Shown one piece after another: positions 8,329 to 17,147 of a stretch of DNA of 64,000 nucleotides; the stretch's first letter is position 1; the number at the start of each line of letters is the position of its first letter. The position numbers and the translations under genes were made by a program. The notes below the pieces were generated by a model that did no database searches, was not told where the DNA came from, and saw only the letters and a program-made list of their open reading frames with translations. Location: the NCBI GenBank assembly GCA_964579245.1, contig CAZOFY010000004.1, positions 1 through 64,000 on the forward strand, written 5' to 3'. Origin of the DNA: Firm-13 sp964579245. Lineage in GTDB: Bacteria; Bacillota; Clostridia; Saccharofermentanales; Saccharofermentanaceae.

Positions 8329-9741
8329 ATGTTAGGCAATCAGGCAAAAACAATATTCAGAAGCATTGCGCGGAGAGGTGACGCCTTTTTGACGCGCCAT
8401 TTTACCGGTAGCACGCTTGATTATAAGCAGATCTTCGCGATTTTACTCCCGTTGTTCATTGATCAGGCATTCCTCAACTCTATGAATGTCTTGAATACGG
8501 CGATGATAAGCTCCTCGGGAGTCTCTGCGGTCAGCGCCGTCAATATGGTCGATTCACTCAATATTTTTCTTGTGAATGTTTTTATCGCCATCGCAACGGG
8601 AGGGACGATCATAGTTGCTCAATATAAGGGAAGAGAGAATATGTCAATGGTCTCAAAGGCAGTCTCTTCATCGATTTCAGGCGTATTTCTCCTTGCCTTT
8701 CTTATAGGAACTATGGGCTTAGTTTTTCATGAGCCACTGCTGCAGCAGCTTTTTGGCGGTGCTCAGGCAGACGTATTCTACAATGCGAGAATCTATTTGA
8801 TCGGGAGTTGCCTCTCTTATGCCGGCATTTCCGTTATGGAGGCGGTATGCGGGGCCTTGCGAGGCCTCGGAGAGACCCGATCGTCATTGATGCTTATGGT
8901 TGTTATGAATCTATCGTACGTCATGCTGAATGTATTGTTAATCAAGGGCTTTGACATGGGGGTCACCGGCCTGGTCATCTCCATGAATGTATCACGATAT
9001 CTGGCAGGTTTTCTGGCGATTGTTTTTCTTGTGAAGCGCAACAAGATTTTCTCCTTCCGCTTGCGGGACCTGTTGCGTTTGGATTTTCACATGCTGAAGA
9101 GAATATTCAAAATCGGGATGCCTTTTGCCGCGGAGCAGATGTTTTTCAACGGCGGGAAAATACTTACGCAAAGCTTCATTGTCGGGATGGGAACCCACGC
9201 CATGGCGACAAACGCGATCTGCGCCTCCGTTACCAGTCTGACACAAATTCCTGCGAACTCGATCAGCTTCACGGCCATCACAGTCGTAGGTCAGTGTGTG
9301 GGACGCAAGGACATTGAGCAGGCACGCCGGGTTACCAAGTCCTTTCTGGTACTTGTTTCCACGGCACTGGCTTTCACGGCTTTATTGATCCTTCCTCTTG
9401 CGCAGCCGATACTCAGCCTGTTTGGACCGCCTGAGGTCATTGTTCCCAATATTCTTTTGATTTTGTTGGTGAACGCGGTTGCACAGGTGCTATTCTGGTC
9501 ACCAAGCTTTCTGCTGCCTGCTGTACTTCGTGCGGGTGGTGACTCCCGCTTTACATCCATCCTGTCGATGCTGACAATGTGGCTGTTTCGTGTTGTACTC
9601 GGATATATTCTCGGAGTTCTGTTCAATCTTGGGATCCTCGGCATATGGATGGCGATGGAACTTGAGTGGGGTATAAGAGGCCTGTTTTTTTATCTCCGTT
9701 TTCGAGGGGACAAATGGTACCGGCATAAGGTTATTGACTGA
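8329..9741 (+). CDS. MATE family multidrug/metabolite exporter
   Basis: This 470-residue integral membrane protein has about twelve hydrophobic helices in two similar halves, as in MATE transporters (for example IFAILLPLFIDQAFLNS near the N terminus and GALRGLGETR at mid-chain). The family exports cationic drugs or metabolites using sodium or proton gradients; the substrate cannot be told. AGGTG lies just upstream of the ATG. The PHP phosphoesterase follows after 37 bases and may share the transcript. Family call confident. Confidence 0.9.
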   Translation: MLGNQAKTIFRSIARRGDAFLTRHFTGSTLDYKQIFAILLPLFIDQAFLNSMNVLNTAMISSSGVSAVSAVNMVDSLNIFLVNVFIAIATGGTIIVAQYKGRENMSMVSKAVSSSISGVFLLAFLIGTMGLVFHEPLLQQLFGGAQADVFYNARIYLIGSCLSYAGISVMEAVCGALRGLGETRSSLMLMVVMNLSYVMLNVLLIKGFDMGVTGLVISMNVSRYLAGFLAIVFLVKRNKIFSFRLRDLLRLDFHMLKRIFKIGMPFAAEQMFFNGGKILTQSFIVGMGTHAMATNAICASVTSLTQIPANSISFTAITVVGQCVGRKDIEQARRVTKSFLVLVSTALAFTALLILPLAQPILSLFGPPEVIVPNILLILLVNAVAQVLFWSPSFLLPAVLRAGGDSRFTSILSMLTMWLFRVVLGYILGVLFNLGILGIWMAMELEWGIRGLFFYLRFRGDKWYRHKVID

Positions 9742-9778
9742 TTTAACGTTATAATGAAGAAGGCAATTCTGAGAGCAG

Positions 9779-10489
9779 GTGATACAGTTGACTGATAATA
9801 CGAGTAGATATCTTTACGAGACACATCTCCATACGAAGGAGGGCAGCGCGTGTGCGGTGGATTCCGGTATGGAAATGGCACGAGCATATAAGTCTGCCGG
9901 TTATCACGGGATTATTGTGACCAATCACTTTTTTAACGGGAATACAACGATTTCCAGAAGGTTGCCGTGGAATGACAGGGTTGAGCTTTTCATGCGGGGC
10001 TATGAGAGCGCCAAGAGAGAGGGCGACCGTATCGGCTTGTCTGTATTTTTCGGTTGGGAGTATGGTGACGGCCGATGTGACTTTCTGACATACGGACTCG
10101 ACAAGCATTTTCTTCTCGCCCATCCTGAAATGATGAACTGGAGTCTGGAGCAGTATGTTACCGAGGTTCACAATAACGGAGGCTTTATTACGCATGCTCA
10201 TCCCTTTCGAGAGGCTTTCTACATTGACAGAATCCGATTATATCCGAACCTTGTTGATGCGGTTGAAGTATACAATGCAAGCCATAAAAATCCGAGCTAC
10301 AATCGCAAGGCCTTGGCATATGCCATGGAGAATCGGTTGATCCCCATATCCGGATCGGATTCACATGCGATGTATCCGATTCTGGGCGGCGGTATCGTAT
10401 CGAATCAAAGACTTGATTCGATCGAGGATTTTATACAGCTGGTACGTTCAAGAAGAGGCTATCAATTGCTTGGTCAGATTGAGGACTGA
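9779..10489 (+). CDS. PHP-domain metal-dependent phosphoesterase
   Basis: This 236-residue PHP protein has HLHT at residues 16-19 for the first metal pair, a middle HAHP and GSDSH near the C terminus. It is the small stand-alone type, not the polymerase or histidinol-phosphatase form, and probably hydrolyses a small phosphorylated metabolite or nucleotide. I take the GTG at 9779 as start because of the upstream GAGAG; a TTG nine bases later is possible. nagA begins 2 bases after its stop, so the two are one operon, which may hint at a sugar-phosphate substrate. Confidence 0.8.
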   Translation: MIQLTDNTSRYLYETHLHTKEGSACAVDSGMEMARAYKSAGYHGIIVTNHFFNGNTTISRRLPWNDRVELFMRGYESAKREGDRIGLSVFFGWEYGDGRCDFLTYGLDKHFLLAHPEMMNWSLEQYVTEVHNNGGFITHAHPFREAFYIDRIRLYPNLVDAVEVYNASHKNPSYNRKALAYAMENRLIPISGSDSHAMYPILGGGIVSNQRLDSIEDFIQLVRSRRGYQLLGQIED

Positions 10490-10491
10490 AT

Positions 10492-11667
10492 ATGATCCTT
10501 CTGATAAACGGAAATGCTTTTGAGCCTGATTCTGCGTTTCATGAGGATGACGTCCTTATAGATAACGGACGAATTGTTGCTGTCGGGAAAGATGCGAAGA
10601 TCCGATATGAATCTTCTGAAGATAACGAGAAGGAACGATTGGATCTATCAGGATATCTGCTTCTGCCGGGTCTGATTGATATCCATGTACACGGCTGTGC
10701 CGGATATGATACCTCTGATGCTAGCGCAGAGGCTCTTATAGGTATGTCACGATATTTGGCAAGCAATGGAGTTACTTCTTTTCTGCCGACAACGATGACG
10801 ATGGCTGAGAACGCGCTGTCAGAGGCAGTATCAGCTGTTATGGATTTTATGCATAGTGACACAATGATTTCCAAGGCCCTGGGAGTGCATATAGAAGGTC
10901 CCTATCTTTCGGCAAAATTTGCGGGTATTCAATCTCCGGAGAATCTGCGAAATCCGTCGGTCGAAGAAATAATGAGTCTTAAGTCCCGATATTCTGATAT
11001 GATACGAATCATTGACGTAGCACCGGAACTTCCTGAAGCGCAGAGATTTATTCAGGAGCTGAAAGAGAAATGTACGATTTCGCTCGCACATTCTGACGCG
11101 GACTATGAGACGGCGAAAGCATCGTTTTCTATCGGCATATCGCATGTGACCCATCTCTTCAATGCGATGCGGGGAATGGCCCATAGATCTCCCGGAGCCG
11201 TCGGAGCGGTTCTTGACGATGACATAGTGACTGCGGAGCTGATATGTGACGGCTATCATATCCATCCGGCCGTTCTGCGGATCGCTTTTCGATTATTGGG
11301 GGAGGATCGCTCAGTTATCGTCAGTGACAGCATGCGCGCAGCCGGATGTCCTGACGGCGTTTATCTCTTGGGTGGCCGTCCGGTAACCGTTCGGGAGGGG
11401 CGCACGATGCAGGAAAATCAGGGGCCGGCCGGCTCTGTGACGAATCTTCTTCAAGAGATGAGAAATCTGATATCATATGATATTCCGCTTCGCCAGATTA
11501 TCAAATCGGCAACAATCAATCCGGCGCGCGTGATTGGCATGGATCAGGAAATTGGAAGTATTGCTGTGGGAAAGAAAGCTGACCTGATCGCGGTTGATAG
11601 AGATTTGACGCTTCAGTGGACCATGATCGAAGGAAGGCTCGTTCCACCACTTACCGGGCTTGACTGA
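10492..11667 (+). CDS. nagA: N-acetylglucosamine-6-phosphate deacetylase
   Basis: This 391-residue amidohydrolase converts GlcNAc-6-P to glucosamine-6-P and acetate in the cytoplasm. Visible landmarks are the metal motif DIHVHGC, HIEGPYLS, the ligand histidines in SLAHSDADYE and THLFNAM, and VSDSM with the catalytic Asp. The length is typical. It starts 2 bases after the PHP gene. No nagB is in the window; the product could be used by glmM/glmS further along or by a deaminase elsewhere. Confidence 0.93.
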   Translation: MILLINGNAFEPDSAFHEDDVLIDNGRIVAVGKDAKIRYESSEDNEKERLDLSGYLLLPGLIDIHVHGCAGYDTSDASAEALIGMSRYLASNGVTSFLPTTMTMAENALSEAVSAVMDFMHSDTMISKALGVHIEGPYLSAKFAGIQSPENLRNPSVEEIMSLKSRYSDMIRIIDVAPELPEAQRFIQELKEKCTISLAHSDADYETAKASFSIGISHVTHLFNAMRGMAHRSPGAVGAVLDDDIVTAELICDGYHIHPAVLRIAFRLLGEDRSVIVSDSMRAAGCPDGVYLLGGRPVTVREGRTMQENQGPAGSVTNLLQEMRNLISYDIPLRQIIKSATINPARVIGMDQEIGSIAVGKKADLIAVDRDLTLQWTMIEGRLVPPLTGLD

Positions 11668-11708
11668 CGGGACCTGAGATTGAGAACTACGAATCAGGGG
11701 GATAATCT

Positions 11709-12419
11709 ATGATCAAAAAATGTGATGCTCTGTCCAGGACTCTTTTATTTGCGGGGCTTGACCGTGGAACGTTTCAAAATTACTGTTCCTTAACTAAGGC
11801 GAAGACCTTTTCGAGAAGTGAGCTTCTTGCCGCTGAGGGAGATGTCTGTACCAGCATTGGAGTGATAGAGCAGGGGCAGGTCGCACTACAGAAATACACA
11901 TCCAGCGGCGATTTTTCGACAATCGCCTTACTTGGTCCCGGCGATTTTTTCGGAGAAGACCTTATTTTTGGCAGCTCCAATATTTACACCTTTACGATTG
12001 AAGCCATGACACAGTCCGAGGTTTTGTTCGTCAGCAAGGAAACACTTCGCTCACTCCTTGACAGAAGTCCCGTCGTGCTGAATAACTTCCTTCGGATCCT
12101 GTCAGACCGCATAACAACGCAAAACAGCCGTATTGCCTTACTGTCACAGAAGAGCCTGCGGCATAAGATTGCATTTTATTTGCTGGAGCTTAAGAATTCA
12201 CAGCCGCAGACGGATTCCCAGACAGTCAAAGTCTCCTTGCCGGTATCCAAAGAAGTCGTGGCGAAGCTGCTGGCGATGCCGAGACCGTCATTTTCACGGG
12301 AGCTGATCGCAATGGAGGCTGACGGACTCATTGAGGTCAATGGGCGTAGTATTCGATTGCTTGATGTGGCAACACTCGAAAACGATGTCGTGGAGGGTTT
12401 TCAGTTCGAACGCCCTTAA
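11709..12419 (+). CDS. Crp/Fnr family transcriptional regulator
   Basis: This 236-residue protein has an N-terminal cyclic-nucleotide-like beta-barrel (about 10-125, with GPGDFFGED) and a C-terminal helix-turn-helix (about 170-215, with VSKEVVAKLLAMPRPSFSRE). There is no N-terminal Cys cluster as in Fnr, so the sensed signal is not evident. The recognition helix contains PRPSFSRE, common in clostridial Crp-family proteins. It follows nagA by 41 bases with AGGGGGATAA before the ATG. Confidence 0.88.
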   Translation: MIKKCDALSRTLLFAGLDRGTFQNYCSLTKAKTFSRSELLAAEGDVCTSIGVIEQGQVALQKYTSSGDFSTIALLGPGDFFGEDLIFGSSNIYTFTIEAMTQSEVLFVSKETLRSLLDRSPVVLNNFLRILSDRITTQNSRIALLSQKSLRHKIAFYLLELKNSQPQTDSQTVKVSLPVSKEVVAKLLAMPRPSFSRELIAMEADGLIEVNGRSIRLLDVATLENDVVEGFQFERP

Positions 12420-12486
12420 TGTCAGGCACAACTTCGGCGAGCTTGAATTTGATAGAAGTTTTCTTTCTAAACCTCTTTGTTTTTTG

Positions 12487-12515
12487 TTCCCACATGATGA
12501 AACTTATCTTATAAT
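12487..12515 (+). promoter_or_regulatory. Promoter of xpt and the nucleoside transporter operon
   Basis: TTCCCA (12487-12492) and a perfect TATAAT (12510-12515) have a 17-bp spacer. The start codon of xpt is about 50 bases downstream. I looked for a purine riboswitch here and saw no such fold. Confidence 0.5.
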
Positions 12516-12565
12516 GACGGTATGTTTTTTGTAACCAGACAATCACTTCATGAAACGAGGTCATC

Positions 12566-13153
12566 ATGGATTCGCTAAAGAATATGATCCGCAACGAAGG
12601 AAGAGTCATCGGAACCGAGATTTTAAAAGTAGATAATTTCTTAAATCATCAGATCGATCCGGAATTGATGCGCCAAATCGGCGAAGAGTTCGCCTCAAGA
12701 TTCAAAGGACAGGGAATCACCAAGGTTGTTACGCTGGAGAGTTCCGGGATTGCGCCGGCGATTTTCACGGCTTTATGTCTGGGAGTCCCTGTTATTTTTG
12801 CCAAGAAAACAGAATCCAGAAACTTGGACGCTGACACATACCACTCTTCCGTCCATTCCTTTACACGCGGAGGCGAGTATATTATACGAATCAGTCGAAA
12901 ATATCTTTCATCAGACGACAATATTCTTTTGATTGATGATTTTCTGGCGCGCGGAAGAGCTCTCCTCGGCCTTCTTGACATCGCAAGTCAAGCCGGCGCG
13001 GGGGTTGCCGGAGCGGGCATTGTCATAGAGAAGGGCTTCCAGGACGGTGGAACCCTTATACGCAACATGGGCATACGGGTAGAGTCCCTGGCCATAGTAT
13101 CATCCATGTCTGAAGAAGAATCTAAGATTTTTTTTGCAGACGAAGAAGCATGA
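12566..13153 (+). CDS. xpt: Xanthine phosphoribosyltransferase
   Basis: This 195-residue type I phosphoribosyltransferase makes XMP from xanthine and PRPP. The PRPP-binding loop is ILLIDDFLARGRA, and VTLESSGIAPA plus the length fit Xpt of Gram-positive bacteria. A BMP-family transporter starts 19 bases downstream, so xpt, the binding protein, the ATPase and both permeases form a purine uptake-and-salvage operon. Confidence 0.93.
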   Translation: MDSLKNMIRNEGRVIGTEILKVDNFLNHQIDPELMRQIGEEFASRFKGQGITKVVTLESSGIAPAIFTALCLGVPVIFAKKTESRNLDADTYHSSVHSFTRGGEYIIRISRKYLSSDDNILLIDDFLARGRALLGLLDIASQAGAGVAGAGIVIEKGFQDGGTLIRNMGIRVESLAIVSSMSEEESKIFFADEEA

Positions 13154-13172
13154 CAATTTAAGGAGGAAGAAA

Positions 13173-14441
13173 ATGAAGAAGATTCTGGCAATGATTCTAT
13201 CTGCGGTTATGATCACAGGTGTGTTCGCGCTAGCCGGTTGCGACTCGAACAGCCCTCAGGCTACTCCTACAACGACTGCTGCAACTAATTCCGCCGGTTC
13301 ACTTAAGGTAGGTGTTCTGTACATCTCGCCTAAGGATGACGGCGGGTATTCTCAGGCTCATGCCGAGGGTATCGCACAGGCTGTATCGACATTAGGCGAC
13401 AAGATTCAGGTCATGGAACTTGAAAACATCAACGATGCCGATGCTCAGGCCACGACGACCGCAATTGACAACCTTGTCAGTGAGGGCTGTACCTTAATCT
13501 TCACCACGAGCTACGGCTATATGGAGCCTACGGCAGCAGCCGCTACAAAATATCCGGATGTGAAGTTCTGTCACTGTTCCGGATATATGACAAACGACAA
13601 GAACATGGATGCTTACTTCGGTCAGATCGAGACGGCTCGTTATCTGTCCGGTATCGTAGCCGGACTGACGACAAAATCCAATAAACTTGGATATGTGGCA
13701 GCTTTCCCGATTCCCGAAGTCATCCGTGGAATCAATGCGTATACTCTTGGAGCAAGATCAGTGAATCCGGAGGCCACAGTATCAGTAGTCTGGACGAACA
13801 CCTGGTTTGGTATGGACACAGAGAAAGCTGCTGCTGAGACACTTCTTTCGACAGGTGTCGACGTGATGGCCCAGCATCAGGATTCTCCTGCGGCAATCAC
13901 AGCGGCCGAGAAGGCCGGCGCGTTTGCCATCGGCTATGATCTTTCCTATGCAGGCGCACCGAAAGCTTACCTGACAGCTCCGCTCTGGAACTGGGGAACA
14001 TNNNNNNNNNNNNNNNNNNNNNNNNNNNNNNNNNNNNNNNNNNNNNNNNNNNNNNNNNNNNNNNNNNNNNNNNNNNNNNNNNNNNNNNNNNNNNNNNNNN
14101 NGACAGCTCCGCTCTGGAACTGGGGAACATACTATACATACAAGATCCAGCAGGTACTTGATGGACAATGGAAGATAGAGAATTATTGGGGCGGAATGAA
14201 GGAAGGCGTTGTTAAGCTTGATGCGCTTTCTGCTCTCGTTTCCGCCGATGCAAAGGGATCTGTGGACAAAGTGCAGGCAGATGTCACTGAGAAGGGCAAT
14301 AAGTTCGTATTTGCCGGCCCGATCAAGGATCAGAGCGGCGCAGAGAAGGTCAAAGCGGGAGAGAGCATCAGCTATGAGGACCAGATGTCTATGAGCTGGT
14401 TCGTTGAGGGTGTTATCGGTGAGATCCCCGCCCAGTCTTAA
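13173..14441 (+). CDS. BMP family nucleoside-binding lipoprotein of an ABC transporter (interrupted by an assembly gap)
   Basis: This is a surface lipoprotein with a type II signal peptide (lipobox LAGC, Cys23) and the BMP fold: VGVLYISPKDDGG near the start, FCHCSGYMTNDKN, and WKIENYWGGMKEGVVKL toward the end. The family binds purine nucleosides and delivers them to the NupABC-type importer encoded next. The ATG at 13173 has TAAGGAGGAAG. A run of 100 N at 14002-14101 interrupts the frame. A 29-bp stretch is repeated exactly on both sides of it; removing the N run and one copy takes out 129 bp (43 codons) and leaves a 379-residue protein of normal family length. Confidence 0.9.
   Translation: MKKILAMILSAVMITGVFALAGCDSNSPQATPTTTAATNSAGSLKVGVLYISPKDDGGYSQAHAEGIAQAVSTLGDKIQVMELENINDADAQATTTAIDNLVSEGCTLIFTTSYGYMEPTAAAATKYPDVKFCHCSGYMTNDKNMDAYFGQIETARYLSGIVAGLTTKSNKLGYVAAFPIPEVIRGINAYTLGARSVNPEATVSVVWTNTWFGMDTEKAAAETLLSTGVDVMAQHQDSPAAITAAEKAGAFAIGYDLSYAGAPKAYLTAPLWNWGTXXXXXXXXXXXXXXXXXXXXXXXXXXXXXXXXXXTAPLWNWGTYYTYKIQQVLDGQWKIENYWGGMKEGVVKLDALSALVSADAKGSVDKVQADVTEKGNKFVFAGPIKDQSGAEKVKAGESISYEDQMSMSWFVEGVIGEIPAQS
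14002..14101. other. Assembly gap (100 N), probably artificial
   Basis: The gap is exactly 100 N. The 29 bases before it (13973-14001) are identical to the 29 after it (14102-14130). The contigs therefore most likely overlap, and no sequence is missing. Confidence 0.9.
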
Positions 14442-14464
14442 TGTAGAAGAACAATAGCAGCGAG

Positions 14465-14492
14465 CGGCACCCCGGCTAAGACCGGGGTGCCG
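14465..14492 (+). terminator. Strong intercistronic hairpin after the binding protein
   Basis: CGGCACCCCGG (14465-14475) and CCGGGGTGCCG (14482-14492) form a perfect 11-bp GC-rich stem with a 6-base loop. No T tract follows, so it is more likely an mRNA-stabilising or partial-termination element that lets the binding protein be made in excess of the transporter. This is inference from position. Confidence 0.65.
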
Positions 14493-14527
14493 TCCGATGT
14501 CTGGCAAAAGCCGGAGAAGGATATGAA

Positions 14528-16090
14528 ATGCGCGAGAAAACAAATGATGATTCACGCATTGCGTTTTCCATGAGAAACATAGGAAAGTCATTCGGTTGTG
14601 TCTGTGCGAATGACAGTATTGATTTTGAGGTGCGTGAGGGAGAAATTCATGCGCTCCTAGGTGAGAACGGTTCCGGCAAGAGCACATTGATGAACATTTT
14701 ATCCGGCATCTATCAACCGGATTGCGGTGAGATCGAGGTCTATGGCCGCAAGAAGATATTTCAGTCACCGAAGGATTCCATCGCCTGTGGGATCGGCATG
14801 GTCCATCAGCACTACAAGCTGGCCGAGGCATTAACGGCTGCGGAGAACATAGCTGCGGGATCCAGGGGTATTTTATCACGTCATAAGAAAGAAATCGAAG
14901 AGATACGTTCATTTTCTGAAAAATACGGTATGGAGATCCAGCCTGAGAAGCTTACGAATCTGCTCTCTGTCAGTGAAAAGCAGTCGGTTGAGATTTTGAA
15001 GGTCCTGTATCGCGGAGCCCGCATCCTGGTTCTGGATGAGCCGACAGCTGTCCTGACTCCGCAAGAGATCCGTCACTTATTCCGTGTTCTTCGGAAAATG
15101 CGCGAGAGCGGATGTTCCATCGTTTTTATCAGCCACAAGCTCAATGAGGTGATGGACCTGTGTGACCGTGTAACGGTATTGCGCAAGGGGAAGAGCATCG
15201 CTACATATAACATTGATGAAATCGATGCCTATGAACTGGTTGAGAAGATGGTCGGCCGCCGAGTCGATCTGTCGATTGACCGTCCGGAGCCGATTCTATC
15301 AGCAAAACCCTGTCTGGAGGTCAACGGTCTTTCCGTAAAGAACGAGACCGGATATAAGAAGCTCAACGCCATATCCTTTGCGCTTTCGCATGGCGAGATC
15401 CTGGGCGTTGCAGGCCTGGCGGGAAGCGGGCAGAAGGAATTATGTGAAGCGGTTGCCGGCATTCTTCCGGCAGCGGAAGGTAATATTTCTTTTGAGGGTC
15501 AGGAGATATCAGGCAAGTCTCCCCGCGAAATCATTCGTCTGGGCGTATCGATGAGCTTTATTCCGGAGGATAGATTGGGGATGGGGCTTGTTGCCTCCAT
15601 GGATATTGCGGACAATATTCTTCTCAAGGATTACGCATTTCAGCCGGGACTTTTTCTCAAAAACAAGGAGGTTCGCGAAAAAGCGCAACGGATCGTGAAG
15701 GATCTGGAAATCAGTACCCCGAGTATATATCACCCGGTCCGTAAACTGTCAGGCGGAAATATTCAGAAGGTCATTCTGGGCAGAGAGATCAACCTGAACC
15801 CGAAGCTTCTGATTACTGCGTATGCCGTAAGAGGACTTGACATCAATTCATCCTATACGATTTATAATCTGCTGAACGGACAAAAGAAAAAGGGTGTCGC
15901 CATTTTATACATCGGAGAAGATCTGGATGTGCTTTTAGAGCTGTGTGATCGGATTATGGTTCTTTGCGCGGGTGAGGTCACAGGAATCGTTGACGCGCGA
16001 AGTACGACGAAGGAAGAATTGGGACAAATGATGTCCGGTACAAAATATACGGAACTTAAGGGAGGCGTCGATTATGTTTCGAATAGCTAA
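14528..16090 (+). CDS. Nucleoside ABC importer, duplicated ATPase subunit (NupA-like)
   Basis: This 520-residue protein has two ABC domains. The first has Walker A GENGSGKST, signature LSVSEKQ and Walker B ILVLDEPTAVL. The second has the relaxed Walker A GLAGSGQKE and signature LSGGNIQKV, as usual in this sugar/nucleoside family. The second Walker B region reads LLITAYAVRGLD, where relatives usually have a Gln/Pro-type D-loop. It powers the permeases encoded next, whose first gene overlaps it by 17 bases. Start: ATG preceded by GGAGAAGGAT. Confidence 0.92.
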   Translation: MREKTNDDSRIAFSMRNIGKSFGCVCANDSIDFEVREGEIHALLGENGSGKSTLMNILSGIYQPDCGEIEVYGRKKIFQSPKDSIACGIGMVHQHYKLAEALTAAENIAAGSRGILSRHKKEIEEIRSFSEKYGMEIQPEKLTNLLSVSEKQSVEILKVLYRGARILVLDEPTAVLTPQEIRHLFRVLRKMRESGCSIVFISHKLNEVMDLCDRVTVLRKGKSIATYNIDEIDAYELVEKMVGRRVDLSIDRPEPILSAKPCLEVNGLSVKNETGYKKLNAISFALSHGEILGVAGLAGSGQKELCEAVAGILPAAEGNISFEGQEISGKSPREIIRLGVSMSFIPEDRLGMGLVASMDIADNILLKDYAFQPGLFLKNKEVREKAQRIVKDLEISTPSIYHPVRKLSGGNIQKVILGREINLNPKLLITAYAVRGLDINSSYTIYNLLNGQKKKGVAILYIGEDLDVLLELCDRIMVLCAGEVTGIVDARSTTKEELGQMMSGTKYTELKGGVDYVSNS

Positions 16091-17147
16091 GAGAGACGAT
16101 CTTCCCATTCTTCAGACATATGGGATACGTGCTTTCTCACTTCTGATCGGCCTGATCCTTGCCTGTCTACTGATGATGATACTCGGATATGATCCGATCA
16201 AGACACTTTCCACATTGATTTCCGGCTCGCTTGGGTCCGCCAATGCTCTTAAAAACACAGTCATAATAGCAATCCCACTGGCAATCACAGCCCTGGGACT
16301 ATCCGTCGCTTTTCGCATGAAATACTGGAATATCGGTGGAGAAGGACAGATTATCATGGGCTGTATTTTTTCAACCTTCGTATCCCATGTCATGCCGGCT
16401 GATACGCCCGGTCCACTGCTCATCCTGCTCATGGCTCTTGCCGGCTTTGCCGGAGGGGCTTTCTGGGCGGTCATCCCGGGACTTTTTCGCGTCTACTCCA
16501 GAACGAATGAAACGTTGTTCACTTTGATGATGAATTATATCGCCCTCAGCATCGTACAGTATTTGCATTATGAGCTGTGGCGTGATCCGCTGGCTATGGG
16601 TTTTCCGAAAATCAAGGCTATCCCAGAGCAGGCACATTTACCGATGATTTCCGGTGTTCATATCGGCTGGATTGTCGCTGTTCTTCTCGCTATTTTTGTT
16701 TTTTTCCTGATTCGAAAAACAAAGTTGGGATATGAGATCCGGGTCGTGGGAGAAAGCTCGCCGACAGCTAATTATGCCGGAATGAATGTCAAGCGGGTAC
16801 TCTTGACCGGAGTCATTCTTTCCGGGGGTCTTATAGGACTTGCAGGTATGCTGAAGCTTTCCGGATCGGTCTATACGCTTTCTCCGTCGATAACCGGAAA
16901 TGCAGGTTTTACGGCTATCATCATTGCCTGGCTTTCGAACCTTTCGGCTCCGGTCATGATGATTGTTTCAATCCTGATCGCTGCGCTTGAGCAGGGCTCG
17001 CAGGTCATTCAGATCAAGCTCTCCATTCCTTCTTCGGTTGCGTCTGTTATCCAGGGATTGATTTTGATGTCGGCACTTGGCGGCGAATTCTTTTTGCGAT
17101 ACAAAGTTATGCGCGTCAGCCGTGATCGTACGAAAGGAGGGACATAA
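16074..17147 (+). CDS. Nucleoside ABC importer permease 1 (NupB-like)
   Basis: This 357-residue membrane protein of the BPD_transp_2 family has about 8-10 helices and the typical LSVAFRMKYWNIGGEGQI segment. It forms half of the transmembrane channel for nucleosides brought by the BMP lipoprotein. The start lies inside the ATPase gene and is preceded by GGGAGG. The second permease starts at its stop codon. Confident at family level. Confidence 0.92.
   Translation: MFRIAKRDDLPILQTYGIRAFSLLIGLILACLLMMILGYDPIKTLSTLISGSLGSANALKNTVIIAIPLAITALGLSVAFRMKYWNIGGEGQIIMGCIFSTFVSHVMPADTPGPLLILLMALAGFAGGAFWAVIPGLFRVYSRTNETLFTLMMNYIALSIVQYLHYELWRDPLAMGFPKIKAIPEQAHLPMISGVHIGWIVAVLLAIFVFFLIRKTKLGYEIRVVGESSPTANYAGMNVKRVLLTGVILSGGLIGLAGMLKLSGSVYTLSPSITGNAGFTAIIIAWLSNLSAPVMMIVSILIAALEQGSQVIQIKLSIPSSVASVIQGLILMSALGGEFFLRYKVMRVSRDRTKGGT

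Noticed and set aside
12420..12565. Purine riboswitch before xpt
   Set aside because: No purine aptamer core or competing terminator could be recognised in the 146-base leader.
13782..14912. 376-codon open frame antisense to the BMP and ATPase genes
   Set aside because: It spans the artificial N gap and overlaps two clear genes; composition is unlike a real protein.
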